Shown: in pieces, positions 29,394 to 38,829 of the stretch
Numbering within the stretch: position 1 is the first letter of the stretch
Layout: every line of letters starts with the position of its first letter
Source: Pseudomonas orientalis
GTDB lineage: Bacteria; Pseudomonadota; Gammaproteobacteria; Pseudomonadales; Pseudomonadaceae
Reading direction: 5' to 3'
Assembly: GCF_022807995.1 (NCBI RefSeq)
Contig: NZ_CP094351.1
Location: 1,643,001 to 1,707,000, forward strand
Length of the DNA: 64,000 nucleotides
Position numbers and translations under genes: made by a program
The notes under the pieces: generated by a model
Databases searched by the model: none
Told to the model about the DNA's origin: nothing
The model's input: only the letters and a program-made list of their open reading frames with translations

Positions 29394-32084
29394 TCAGCGC
29401 TTTTCCTGCTTATTGGGCAACGGCGCAAACAGCGCCTCGATATCCTCATTACCCAACTGCCAGTCCCCAGTCGTACGTCCATCCAGTACACCCGCCGCCA
29501 GGTCGGATTTCTCCTTCTGCAAGTGCTGGATTTTCTCCTCCACCGTGCCCCGGGCAATCATCTTGTACACGAACACCGGCTTTTCCTGCCCGATGCGATA
29601 GGCACGGTCGGTGGCCTGGTTTTCGGTGGCGGGGTTCCACCACGGGTCGTAGTGGATCACAGTATCCGCTTCCGTCAGGTTCAGGCCGACGCCGCCGGCT
29701 TTCAGGCTGATCAGAAAAATCTGCAGCTTGCCGCTCTGAAAGTCCTTCACCGGCGTGCGCCGATCACGGGTCTGGCCGGTCAGCAAGGCGTAGGCGATTT
29801 CGCGTTTCTTCAGCTCAGCCTCAATCAAGCTCAGCATCGAGGTGAACTGCGAGAACAAGAGTATCCGCCGTCCCTCGGCAAACAATTCCTCGAGCATCTG
29901 CATCAAGCTGTCGAGCTTGCCAGAGCTGCTGCCACGGGCGGGCAGGCTGGCGTCGTTGACCAGGCGCAGATCGCAGCACACCTGGCGCAGCTTGAGCAGG
30001 GCTTCAAGAATGATGATCTGGCTGCGCGCCACGCCCTTGCGGGTAATCTCGTCGCGGACTTTTTTATCCATGGCCAGGCGCATGGTTTCGTACACGTCAC
30101 GCTGTGCTTCGTTAAGGTCGACCCAATGGATGATCTCGGTCTTGGGCGGCAGTTCCGTGGCCACCTGTTCCTTGGTGCGGCGCAGCAGGAACGGTTTGAT
30201 CCGACCGTTGAGGTGCTGCAGTCGCACGTCACTGGCGCGTTTTTCTATGGGCACGCGGTAATCGCGGTTGAAGCTTTTCACATCGCCCAGCCACCCCGGC
30301 AGCAGAAAGTGGAACAGCGACCACAATTCGCCCAAGTGGTTTTCCAGTGGTGTTCCGCTCAGGCACAGGCGCTGCCGAGCGTTTAGCTCGCGGGCCGCTT
30401 GGGCCGCCTTGCTGGTAGGGTTTTTGATGTACTGGGCTTCATCGAGGATCAATACATGCAAGGGCAGGGCGGCGAGGACGTCGATGTCCTTGGGCAGCAG
30501 GGCGTAGGTGGTCAGCAGCAGATCATAGTCCTGCAGGTTGGCGAAATGCTTCTTGCGCCCGGCACCGTACAGCGCCTGCACCCTCAATTGCGGGGTGAAA
30601 TGCGCCGCCTCATCGAGCCAATTGGGGATCAGGCTGGTAGGCATGACTACCATGCACGGCCTGTCCAGGCGCCCGGCGGCTTTCTCCGTAAGAATATGCG
30701 CCAAGGTCTGCAAGGTTTTACCCAGGCCCATGTCATCCGCAAGAATCCCACCCACCTCCAATTGGCGCAGCGACTGCATCCAGCTCAAGCCTTCGAGTTG
30801 GTAAGGACGCAAGGTTGCGTTCAAGCCTTCAGGCGCCACGCAGGTGAAATCCTTGATGTCGCGCAGGCGCTGGGCAAAGTTGCGGATCTTCTCGCCGCCT
30901 TCCCATTGCAGCGGCAGGTCTTCCAGCGGGTTAAGGCGAATTGCATCGGCCTTGGCCAGGCGCAACGTCGTGGTGCCGGGTTCCTGCAGGTAGAACTCGC
31001 CGAGGGTTGCCAGCACCGGTTTCAAGCGTCCATAAGGCAGCGCCACCTGCAGCGGACCGTGGCCGTTGGGCAGGCCGGGGATATTCACCAGGATCAATTC
31101 ATCATCGCGACGCCGGGCGAGTTTTTCCGGATTGAGGATCTCGGTGTGGGAACGCATCAAGTTGAGCAGGATCGGCAGCAGGCTCAGGCGTTCTCCGTTG
31201 ACGATAATCCCAAGCTCCAGGTCGAACCAGTCACGCTCGGGGGCTTCATCGACGCTGGCGTACCAGTCGTCCACAGGGCTCAGGTCGAAACCGAAGTCTT
31301 CATCAATCTGCAGCTCCCAGCCCTCGGCCAGCAACGCGGGAGATGCGTTGAGGGTGAAGTTCAGCCAGGCGCTGTCATTGACCATCTCGAACAGGTCGCC
31401 GGCACTCTCCGGCAGGGCCTTGCTCTGGCGCGTGGCGATCTTGAAGCCGAGCAGGCGCATTTGCTCGCGATAAGGTTGTTCCAGTTCCGGATGGCGCTTG
31501 ATGCGCAGGCTCTGGGTTTCCTGGCGCACGATAATATCGGCGTTCTTCTGTCCGCTGACGTAATTGCCCAGATAGTTGAACGACAGTGCCGCGCGATGCT
31601 GGATGTAACGCTGCATCTTGCCATTGCGCGGCTCGAACGCGCTGAACTCCACGCTGGCCAGCCAGAGGCGCGGCACGGGGCGCACATCTTCCATGACCAC
31701 CTGCGGCAGCACCACGCGGTTATCCAGCACCGCCTGGAGTTTTCCCAGCAGTTCGGCATCCTGGGCCGCCGCCGGGTAGGCCAGGGTTTCCTGAACCTTG
31801 AGCAGCACCGCAGCGATGTGTTTGCAGTTGGTGTGCACCGGGCAGGTACAGCGGCTGTCCACCAGGATCAGCATGCCCTTGGCCGATTCGCGCAACGAGA
31901 TGGTTTGCCGGTACACGTTGCCGCCCGAACCTTCGCAACTGGCCGTGATGGTGCTGTCGCCGGACTCGACGATGCGCACCCGATTCTCCAGCGCGTAACG
32001 CCGCCCGCGCTCCAGGCTTTGCTCCTTGAAGCGATTGGCCCACGAAGGGGCCAGGGGTTTGGTCAGCGATGACGTCAGGGGCAT
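29394..32084 (-). CDS. SNF2-family helicase with N-terminal SWIM zinc finger (paralogue 2)
   Basis: This 896-residue paralogue of the helicase at 25975-29280 has the same order of parts: SWIM finger C79-T-C81...C87-K-H89, the SNF2-associated domain, then the ATPase core with ADDMGLGKT, DEAQ, LSGTPLENHLGELWSLF and QATDRAYRIGQEKPVFVYK. It is ~200 residues shorter because the stretch between the SWIM finger and the associated domain is reduced. The C-terminal halves are nearly the same, while the N-terminal parts differ strongly. The ATG lies 9 bp after the csiV stop, so it is probably the last gene of an mfd-csiV-helicase operon. That context hints at a role near transcription-coupled repair, which is inference. 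Confidence 0.88.
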   Translation of the reverse strand: MPLTSSLTKPLAPSWANRFKEQSLERGRRYALENRVRIVESGDSTITASCEGSGGNVYRQTISLRESAKGMLILVDSRCTCPVHTNCKHIAAVLLKVQETLAYPAAAQDAELLGKLQAVLDNRVVLPQVVMEDVRPVPRLWLASVEFSAFEPRNGKMQRYIQHRAALSFNYLGNYVSGQKNADIIVRQETQSLRIKRHPELEQPYREQMRLLGFKIATRQSKALPESAGDLFEMVNDSAWLNFTLNASPALLAEGWELQIDEDFGFDLSPVDDWYASVDEAPERDWFDLELGIIVNGERLSLLPILLNLMRSHTEILNPEKLARRRDDELILVNIPGLPNGHGPLQVALPYGRLKPVLATLGEFYLQEPGTTTLRLAKADAIRLNPLEDLPLQWEGGEKIRNFAQRLRDIKDFTCVAPEGLNATLRPYQLEGLSWMQSLRQLEVGGILADDMGLGKTLQTLAHILTEKAAGRLDRPCMVVMPTSLIPNWLDEAAHFTPQLRVQALYGAGRKKHFANLQDYDLLLTTYALLPKDIDVLAALPLHVLILDEAQYIKNPTSKAAQAARELNARQRLCLSGTPLENHLGELWSLFHFLLPGWLGDVKSFNRDYRVPIEKRASDVRLQHLNGRIKPFLLRRTKEQVATELPPKTEIIHWVDLNEAQRDVYETMRLAMDKKVRDEITRKGVARSQIIILEALLKLRQVCCDLRLVNDASLPARGSSSGKLDSLMQMLEELFAEGRRILLFSQFTSMLSLIEAELKKREIAYALLTGQTRDRRTPVKDFQSGKLQIFLISLKAGGVGLNLTEADTVIHYDPWWNPATENQATDRAYRIGQEKPVFVYKMIARGTVEEKIQHLQKEKSDLAAGVLDGRTTGDWQLGNEDIEALFAPLPNKQEKR

Positions 32085-32093
32085 GGCGCTGGA

Positions 32094-32660
32094 TCAGTCC
32101 TGCAGGTCGGGCGGTGGTGCGCTGGGGGGCTTGGCGGTCAGCGAGGTGATCTTGATCAGCAGCGCCAAGTGGCCGCCATCCAGGTAATTGAGCTGGTTGT
32201 TCTTGGTGCGTACATCCTTCTGGCTCAAGTGTTCGCTGGCGATCACGCTGCCGTTGCTGTCGAACTGGTTGATCCAGAAGTCGGCATCGATGTCGGTGAA
32301 ACGCCCCAGTTGCAGGTTCAGTACGCCTTCGATAGGGAACTGGCCGAATTGCTCCTGGCCGTCGGTGATCGCGATTTTCACCGGCTGCTCGCCCAGGTTC
32401 TGTTTCCATGCCTTGTGCGCGAGCACGGTGTAACTGGAATCGGCGCGCAGCTTGTCGACGATGCTGCCCAGGCGCGGCGGGCTCATTCGCTCGCCCAGAC
32501 GCGGCGCACCGCCATCCCAGTTTTCCGGGGCGGCGCGGCTGTTGATCACCGGCTCTGCATTCTGGCGCACCAGGATCATTTCCACCTGGTAGGGGCTGTC
32601 GGCAAAGGCCGAAGGCGCGAGTACCACCAACAACAGGCTCAGAATGCGGAACACGCGCAT
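32094..32660 (-). CDS. CsiV-family secreted protein
   Basis: This 188-residue protein has a clear Sec signal peptide (MRVFRILSLLLVVLAPSAFA) and then the segment DSPYQVEMILVRQN typical of the CsiV family. In Shewanella, CsiV interacts with peptidoglycan-associated partners. The mature part is beta-rich and ends in a Pro-rich tail. The ATG at 32660 is preceded by GGACG; an in-frame TTG at 32675 is less likely because it lengthens the charged stretch before the signal. It sits 11 bp after mfd and 9 bp before the second helicase, an arrangement that implies one transcript. The role in Pseudomonas is unknown. Confidence 0.8.
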   Translation of the reverse strand: MRVFRILSLLLVVLAPSAFADSPYQVEMILVRQNAEPVINSRAAPENWDGGAPRLGERMSPPRLGSIVDKLRADSSYTVLAHKAWKQNLGEQPVKIAITDGQEQFGQFPIEGVLNLQLGRFTDIDADFWINQFDSNGSVIASEHLSQKDVRTKNNQLNYLDGGHLALLIKITSLTAKPPSAPPPDLQD

Positions 32661-32671
32661 GGAGGCGTCCT

Positions 32672-35600
32672 TCAAGCAGATTTCGGGATGAGGCGCTCAA
32701 ACAGCGCCTCCAGGGTATTGAAGCGTTCTTCGGCACGTTCCATCGGCACCATGAACTTGAACAGCGTAGCCCCTTCGAACTTGTAGCGGTTGGGCTGGCC
32801 CTGGATCAGCTTGATCAGTACCAGCGGGTCCACCGGTGTCTGCGCTTCGAACTCGATACGCCCGCCTTGCGGCCCGGCGTCGACCTTCTTGATGCCCAGC
32901 TGCTCGGCCTGCAATTTGAGCAGGGTCAGGCGCACCAGGTTCTTGGTCGGTTCCGGCAACAGGCCGAAGCGGTCGATCATTTCCACCTGCAGGTCCTTGA
33001 GACCTTCTTCGTCGGTGGCCGAGGCGATGCGCTTGTACAGGATCAGCCGCGCATGCACATCCGGCAGGTAGTCTTCGGGAATCAGCGCCGGCAAGCGCAG
33101 GTTGATCTCCGGGCCGCCCCCCAGCGGTTGATCGAGGTTCGGTTGCTCGCCCTTGCGAATGGCTTTCACCGCGCGCTCGAGCATTTCCATGTACAGGGTG
33201 AAACCCACGGCCTGGATCTGGCCGCTCTGGCCGTCGCCGAGCAGTTCGCCGGCACCACGGATTTCCAGGTCGTTGGTGGCCAGTACAAAACCGGCGCCCA
33301 GATCCTGGGTGTTGGCGATGGCTTCCAGGCGCTTTTCCGCGTCGCTGGTAATTTGCTGGCGCGGCGGCGTCAACAGGTAGGCATACGCTTGGTGGTGACT
33401 GCGCCCGACCCGGCCGCGCAGTTGATGCAGCTGCGCCAGGCCGAACTTGTCGGCGCGCTCGATGATGATGGTGTTGGCGCTCGGCACGTCGATGCCGGTC
33501 TCGATGATGGTCGAGGCGATCAGCACGTTGAAGCGCTTGTGGTAGAAGTCGCTCATTACCTGTTCGAGTTCGCGCTCGCGCATCTGCCCGTGGCCGATGG
33601 CGATGCGCGCTTCCGGCACCAGTTCGGCGAGGTCGGCGGCGCATTTCTCGATGGTCTTGACGTCGTTGTGCAGGTAGTAAACCTGGCCGCCGCGCAGCAG
33701 TTCACGCAGCAGCGCTTCCTTGACCGTGCTTTTGTTCTGCTCCATCACAAAGGTGCGCACCGACAGGCGGCGCGCCGGCGGCGTGGCGATGATTGACAGG
33801 TCGCGCATGCCCGACACTGCCATGTTGAGCGTGCGTGGGATCGGCGTCGCGGTCAGCGTAAGAATGTCGACTTCGCTGCGCAGGTTTTTCAGCTGTTCTT
33901 TTTGACGCACGCCGAAGCGGTGTTCTTCGTCGATGATCACCAGGCCCAGGTTCTTGATCTTCACATCGTCCGACAACAGCTTGTGGGTGCCGATGACGAT
34001 GTCGATCTTGCCTTCCGCCAGGTCGGCGATGGCGGCGTTCACTTCCTTGGCGGACTTGAAGCGGCTCATCACTTCGACGCTCACCGGCCAATCGGCAAAG
34101 CGGTCGCGAAAGCTGTTGTAGTGCTGCTGCGCGAGCAGGGTGGTCGGCACCAGGATCGCCACTTGCTTGCCGCCATGTACCGCGATGAAGGCGGCGCGCA
34201 TCGCCACTTCGGTCTTGCCGAAGCCCACGTCGCCGCAGACCAGGCGGTCCATCGGCTTGGGCGCGAGCATGTCGGCGCGCACGGCTTCGATGGTGGTTTG
34301 CTGATCCGGGGTTTCTTCGAATGCGAAGCCGGCGCTGAAGGTGGCGTAGTCGGCTTTAGGGTCAGCGAACGCATAGCCCTCCCGCGCGGCACGGCGGGCA
34401 TAGATGTCGAGCAGTTCGGCAGCCACGTCGCGCACCTGCTCGGCGGCCTTGCGCTTGGCTTTCTGCCAGGTCTCGGAGCCCAGGCGGTGCAACGGCGCCA
34501 GGGCGTCATCGCTGCCGGTGTAGCGGGCGATCAGGTGCAGGCTGGCCACCGGCACGTAGAGCTTGGCGCCCTCGGCGTATTCCATGGTGAGGAATTCGGC
34601 CGCCTGGTTGTCGATCTCCAGGGTCTGCAGGCCCAGGTAGCGGCCCACGCCGTGGTCGATGTGCACCACCGGGGCGCCTTCGCGCAGCTCGGTGAGGTTC
34701 TTGATCACCGCGTCGTTGTTGGCGTCGGCGCGTTTTTCGCGACGGCGACGCTGCATCACGCGCTGGCCGAACAGCGGGCTCTCGGCAATCAGGGCCAGGG
34801 CCGGGTCGTCCAGCAGCAGCCCTTCGTCCAGCGGTGCGATGGTGATCGCCAGGCGCTCTTTGCTGGCGACAAAATCCGGCCAACTGTCGACGGTTTTCGG
34901 CCGCAGCTTAAGGCGTTCCAACAGCTCCAGCAGCACTTCGCGACGCCCGGCGGATTCGGCGGTAAACAGCACGCGGCCGGGGAAGTCGCCAAGGAAGTTG
35001 GACAACGCTTCCAGCGGTTGCGTGGCCTTGGCCTGGATCGCCAAATCGGGCAGCACGCTCGCCGGGAAGCGCTCGCGGCCACTGCCGGCGTCCACATCCT
35101 GCTGGCTGGCCACAACGCGCGGCCAGTTTTTCAGGCGGGCGAAGCAGTCTTCCACCGGCAGGAACAATTCGGCAGGCGGCAATAAAGGCCGGGACGGGTC
35201 AACGCGGCGCTCTTCGTAGCGGTTGCGCACGTCGTTCCAGAAGTTTTCCGCCGCCTGTTCGATGCCCGGCAGCGAGAACACCTGGGTGTCCTGAGGCAGG
35301 TAATCGAAGAGGGTAGAAGTTTCGTCGAAGAACAGCGGCAGGTAGTACTCAATACCCGCCGGCGTAATCCCGCTGCTCAGGTCCTGGAAAATCGGACAGC
35401 GACGGAAGTCCACGTCGAAGCGCTCACGAAAGCGCGCCTTGAAGCGCGTGACCGCGTCCTTTTGCAGCGGGAATTCACGGGCCGGCAGCAGCTTGACCGA
35501 CTCCACCTTGTCGATGGAGCGCTGGTTTTCCGGGTCGAAGGTGCGCAGCGTCTCGATTTCATCATCGAACAGGTCGATGCGATACGGCACCTTGCTGCCC

Positions 35601-36121
35601 ATCGGGAACAGGTCGATCAGCGCACCGCGCACCGCGAATTCACCGTGCTCGTACACCGTGTCGACGCAACGGTAGCCGCTGGCTTCCAGACGCGTGCGCA
35701 TCTGTTCCACGTCGAGCTTCTGACCGATGTCCAGCACCAGGCTGCTGCCCAGCAGGAACTTGGTCGGCGCCAGGCGATGCAGGGCGGTGGTGATCGGCAC
35801 CACCAGCACGCCGTGGGCCAGTTCCGGCAGGCGGTACAGGCTGGCGATGCGCTGGGAGATGATGTCCTGGTGCGGCGAGAACAGGTCGTAGGGCAGGGTT
35901 TCCCAGTCGGGGAAATGCAGCACCGGCAAATCGGGGGCGAAGAAGCTCAACTCCTGCTCCAACCGTTCGGCGCTTTGGCTGTCGGCGGTAAGCAGCAGGG
36001 TAAAGCGCTTGGCTGCGCTGGCAGCCTCGGCAATGGCCAGGCTCAGGGCGGCACCGGGCAGGTTGCCCCAGTGCTGTTTACCTGCCGCGGCAGGGAGTAG
36101 CGGTAGACGCAGAACGGGCAC
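32672..36121 (-). CDS. mfd: Transcription-repair coupling factor Mfd
   Basis: Mfd removes RNA polymerase stalled at DNA lesions and recruits UvrA. The 1149-residue length is standard. The UvrB-homology module occupies the N-terminal ~350 residues. The RNA-polymerase-interacting domain begins at VVHIDHGVGRYLGLQTL (about residue 485). The RecG-like translocase has Walker A CGDVGFGKTEVAMRAAF (about residue 632) and motif II IIDEEHRFG (about residue 732). The C-terminal TRCF domain includes RLILYKRIASATDEEGL. The start is GTG at 36121, with GGAG 11 bases upstream. It is divergent from gap. Confidence 0.94.
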   Translation of the reverse strand: MPVLRLPLLPAAAGKQHWGNLPGAALSLAIAEAASAAKRFTLLLTADSQSAERLEQELSFFAPDLPVLHFPDWETLPYDLFSPHQDIISQRIASLYRLPELAHGVLVVPITTALHRLAPTKFLLGSSLVLDIGQKLDVEQMRTRLEASGYRCVDTVYEHGEFAVRGALIDLFPMGSKVPYRIDLFDDEIETLRTFDPENQRSIDKVESVKLLPAREFPLQKDAVTRFKARFRERFDVDFRRCPIFQDLSSGITPAGIEYYLPLFFDETSTLFDYLPQDTQVFSLPGIEQAAENFWNDVRNRYEERRVDPSRPLLPPAELFLPVEDCFARLKNWPRVVASQQDVDAGSGRERFPASVLPDLAIQAKATQPLEALSNFLGDFPGRVLFTAESAGRREVLLELLERLKLRPKTVDSWPDFVASKERLAITIAPLDEGLLLDDPALALIAESPLFGQRVMQRRRREKRADANNDAVIKNLTELREGAPVVHIDHGVGRYLGLQTLEIDNQAAEFLTMEYAEGAKLYVPVASLHLIARYTGSDDALAPLHRLGSETWQKAKRKAAEQVRDVAAELLDIYARRAAREGYAFADPKADYATFSAGFAFEETPDQQTTIEAVRADMLAPKPMDRLVCGDVGFGKTEVAMRAAFIAVHGGKQVAILVPTTLLAQQHYNSFRDRFADWPVSVEVMSRFKSAKEVNAAIADLAEGKIDIVIGTHKLLSDDVKIKNLGLVIIDEEHRFGVRQKEQLKNLRSEVDILTLTATPIPRTLNMAVSGMRDLSIIATPPARRLSVRTFVMEQNKSTVKEALLRELLRGGQVYYLHNDVKTIEKCAADLAELVPEARIAIGHGQMRERELEQVMSDFYHKRFNVLIASTIIETGIDVPSANTIIIERADKFGLAQLHQLRGRVGRSHHQAYAYLLTPPRQQITSDAEKRLEAIANTQDLGAGFVLATNDLEIRGAGELLGDGQSGQIQAVGFTLYMEMLERAVKAIRKGEQPNLDQPLGGGPEINLRLPALIPEDYLPDVHARLILYKRIASATDEEGLKDLQVEMIDRFGLLPEPTKNLVRLTLLKLQAEQLGIKKVDAGPQGGRIEFEAQTPVDPLVLIKLIQGQPNRYKFEGATLFKFMVPMERAEERFNTLEALFERLIPKSA

Positions 36122-36476
36122 GGAAGGTTGAGCTCCAAGCGTTGCGACAAAGTCGGTAATTGTAACGGCCCCAGGTGCCGCCTGTCAGTTGCTGACTGTG
36201 CCTATTACGGTTTGTTGAAAATGTAGTGGCTAAGACAAACAATCGCCGGTTTTGACTCAATATGTAGTGCCAAAATGCGCGAATGTTTTGGAGGGTTACG
36301 GACAAGTCGAGCTGCTCGCCAAACGAGTGGCCTTCTGGAACCCGCGTGTTTCCTGGGCTGTAGCGGGGTGGTATTTTTTTGCAAGGGCTTTTTATTGCCT
36401 GTCGCGCATTGCTCAACGGTCAGTCGGACGACATAATGTAGCCCCTTTTTTCAGCCCCTACATGTGGAAGGTTCCC

Positions 36477-37925
36477 GTGACTCAGAAGCCCGACCAGTGT
36501 CTTGGTGAATGGATCGACCGTGAAGCACTCGCAGAAGCGATGATTCCGCTTATCGGCCAGTTGTACCGCAATAACAATGTGGTGAGCTCGATCTATGGCC
36601 GCAGCCTGATCAACCAGTCTGTCATCGCGATTCTCAAGGCGCACCGCTTTGCGCGCCACCGCTCTGCCGACGACAGCGAACTCTCCGTCCACGAAACATT
36701 CCCACTGCTCAAAGCCATGAGCGAGCTCAAGCTCGGCGCGGCTTCGGTCGACCTGGGCAAGCTGGCGTACAAATTCCGCAAGGAAGGCGCCGGTCGCAGT
36801 GCCGAGCAGTTCGTGCGTGAAGAAATGGCCGAGGTGGTCGGCCAGCAAAACGCCGCAGCCCGTAAAGGCACCGACGTTGTGCTGTACGGCTTCGGTCGTA
36901 TCGGCCGCCTGCTGGCGCGCATCCTGATCGAAAAAACCGGCGGCGGCGACGGCCTGCGCCTGCGTGCCATCGTGGTGCGCAAAGGCGCCGAGAACGACCT
37001 GACCAAGCGCGCCAGCCTCTTGCGCCGCGACTCGGTACACGGTCCGTTCAACGGCACCATCGTCATCGACGAGGAAAACAACACCATCACCGCCAACGGT
37101 AACCTGATCCAGGTGATCTACGCGAAGAACCCGTCCGAGGTGGATTACACCCAGTACGGCATCAAGGACGCCCTGCTGGTGGACAACACCGGCGTATGGC
37201 GTGATGCCGAGGGCCTGGGCCAGCACCTGGCCTGTCCGGGTGTCGACCGCGTTGTCCTGACCGCGCCTGGCAAGGGCAAGCTCAAGAACATCGTGCACGG
37301 TATCAACCACGCCGAAATCACCGCTGACGACAAGATCGTGTCCGCCGCTTCCTGCACCACCAACGCCATCGTGCCGGTGCTCAAAGCCGTGAATGACAAG
37401 TTCGGCATCGTCAACGGCCACGTCGAGACCGTCCACTCGTACACCAACGACCAGAACCTGATCGATAACTTCCACAAGGGCGACCGCCGTGGCCGCAGCG
37501 CCGCGCTGAACATGGTGATCACCGAGACCGGTGCCGCCACCGCTGCCGCCAAGGCTCTGCCTGAGCTGGCCGGCAAGCTGACCGGTAACGCGATCCGCGT
37601 GCCGACGCCGAACGTGTCGATGGCCATTCTCAACCTGAACCTTGAGAAAGCCGCCAGCCGTGAAGAGATGAACGAGTACCTGCGCTACATGGCGCTGCAC
37701 TCCGATCTGCACAAGCAGATCGACTTCGTCAATTCCCAGGAAGTGGTGTCCACCGACTTCGTCGGCTCGCGCCACGCCGGTGTGGTGGACGCCGAAGCGA
37801 CCATCAGCCAGGACAACCGCGTTGTGCTGTACGTGTGGTACGACAACGAGTTCGGCTACAGCTGCCAGGTGGTTCGCGTGATGGAAGATATGGCTGGGGT
37901 CAACCCGCCGGCGTTTCCGCGCTAA
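36477..37925 (+). CDS. gap: Glyceraldehyde-3-phosphate dehydrogenase, long Pseudomonas form
   Basis: This enzyme interconverts glyceraldehyde-3-phosphate and 1,3-bisphosphoglycerate with NAD(P). The 482-residue protein is ~150 residues longer than classical GAPDH. An N-terminal helical extension (VTQKPDQCLGEWIDREALAEAM...) precedes the Rossmann domain VVLYGFGRIGRLLARI. The catalytic Cys is in SAASCTTNAIVPVL, and the C-terminus has WYDNEFGYSCQVVR. I chose the GTG at 36477 because GGAAGG lies five bases upstream; the ATG at 36462 (MWKVPV...) is also plausible and would add five residues. The ORF is open further upstream (to 36252), but that part lacks family character. Confidence 0.9.
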   Translation: MTQKPDQCLGEWIDREALAEAMIPLIGQLYRNNNVVSSIYGRSLINQSVIAILKAHRFARHRSADDSELSVHETFPLLKAMSELKLGAASVDLGKLAYKFRKEGAGRSAEQFVREEMAEVVGQQNAAARKGTDVVLYGFGRIGRLLARILIEKTGGGDGLRLRAIVVRKGAENDLTKRASLLRRDSVHGPFNGTIVIDEENNTITANGNLIQVIYAKNPSEVDYTQYGIKDALLVDNTGVWRDAEGLGQHLACPGVDRVVLTAPGKGKLKNIVHGINHAEITADDKIVSAASCTTNAIVPVLKAVNDKFGIVNGHVETVHSYTNDQNLIDNFHKGDRRGRSAALNMVITETGAATAAAKALPELAGKLTGNAIRVPTPNVSMAILNLNLEKAASREEMNEYLRYMALHSDLHKQIDFVNSQEVVSTDFVGSRHAGVVDAEATISQDNRVVLYVWYDNEFGYSCQVVRVMEDMAGVNPPAFPR

Positions 37926-37944
37926 GCCTGAGTGTTGAATGAAA

Positions 37945-37971
37945 GAGCCCCGACTGGTTCGGGGCTTTTTT
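37945..37971 (+). terminator. Terminator after gap
   Basis: The stem gagccccga / tcggggctt, followed by six T residues, begins about 20 bp after the gap stop. Confidence 0.88.
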
Positions 37972-37987
37972 GTGCTTGGGAGGGCCT

Positions 37988-38059
37988 CATCGGGGGCAAG
38001 CCCCTCCCACATTTGAATGTATTCACAAATCAAACTGTGGGAGGGGGCTTGCCCCCGAT
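37988..38059. repeat. REPIN (type B REP pair)
   Basis: Two inverted type B REPs with a short ~25 bp spacer lie between gap and the chalcone-isomerase-like gene. One arm has lost a C in its C-run. Confidence 0.86.
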
Positions 38060-38080
38060 GGCGGTGCTACAGCCGACACA

Positions 38081-38614
38081 TCAATCCAGCAACTTGTCGC
38101 GCAACTCATCAGACAGCCCTTCAGGTGCCAGCCAGATACCCAGGTAAGCCCTCGCCAGCGCATCATCGCTACTGCTGAACACCACCTGGCCATTGATCTC
38201 CAGGTTCAAGCCTCGGCCCGGGCGAAAATCCAGGGCGTAACGATCGCCGCTGCGAATATCACGAAAGCGGGCGTGCAGTTTGTCGATATCAGGCTTCAGG
38301 CGGGGGTTGGTTTGCTGGCGTTCCAGCGTAGTCGTGGCCGCCTTGATCACATCACCACGGTCGATATCGCGAAAGTAATACAGCGCCAGGCGCAGCGATT
38401 TTTGCTGCTCCCAGGCCTGTTTTGCGGTCAGATCCTGTGGGCCATACAGCGCCGCCGCATACACATCCGCCCAGAGATAGTTGAGTACCGCCTGGTTTTT
38501 CAGCGCCAGCCCCTCGACCTGCGTGGGGAAGCCAGCCTGCTTGAGTCGGTCCACATCACTGGCCTGGGCCGTGATTGACATCATCAGCATCAAACCGATA
38601 AAGAGTTGTCGCAT
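38081..38614 (-). CDS. Secreted chalcone-isomerase-like protein
   Basis: This 177-residue protein has an N-terminal signal peptide (MRQLFIGLMLMMSITAQA) and then a chalcone-isomerase-like domain: VEGLALKNQAVLNYLWADVYAAALYGP, LRLALYYFRDIDRGDVIKAA and FSSSDDALARAYLGIWL. Bacterial members are periplasmic and not known to act on flavonoids; the fold may bind fatty acids or other lipids. It is complete and intact. It is divergent from sthA across ~215 bp and convergent with gap. I am fairly sure of the family and make no claim about the function. Confidence 0.8.
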   Translation of the reverse strand: MRQLFIGLMLMMSITAQASDVDRLKQAGFPTQVEGLALKNQAVLNYLWADVYAAALYGPQDLTAKQAWEQQKSLRLALYYFRDIDRGDVIKAATTTLERQQTNPRLKPDIDKLHARFRDIRSGDRYALDFRPGRGLNLEINGQVVFSSSDDALARAYLGIWLAPEGLSDELRDKLLD

Positions 38615-38654
38615 AATGGCTGATCCTTGAATCGACGCTGATTTGCGCCCTGTT

Positions 38655-38668
38655 AGTATGGCAATACT
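38655..38668. promoter_or_regulatory. Inverted repeat in the divergent sthA promoter region
   Basis: The sequence agtat-ggca-atact is a perfect palindrome in the divergent region between sthA and the chalcone-isomerase-like gene, 161 bp before the sthA start. It is a possible operator, not assigned to any known regulator. Confidence 0.25.
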
Positions 38669-38829
38669 GGCCTACGACGCGACCAAGGGTTAATGTGCGC
38701 GGCGTTGAGCCTTATATAGACTGTGCCCCGGTTCACACACTTGAGCCAAATTGTCCTTCATGCCCGCTGGCCGCGGCATGATTTAGCCAGGCGTCCAACC
38801 GTACGCCTGGCCTGTTCTGAGGAGTACGC

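Noticed and set aside
36252..36461. Extended N-terminus of the gap ORF
   Set aside because: The upstream 70 codons have no match to GAPDH and lack a ribosome-binding site; the region is better read as promoter and leader.
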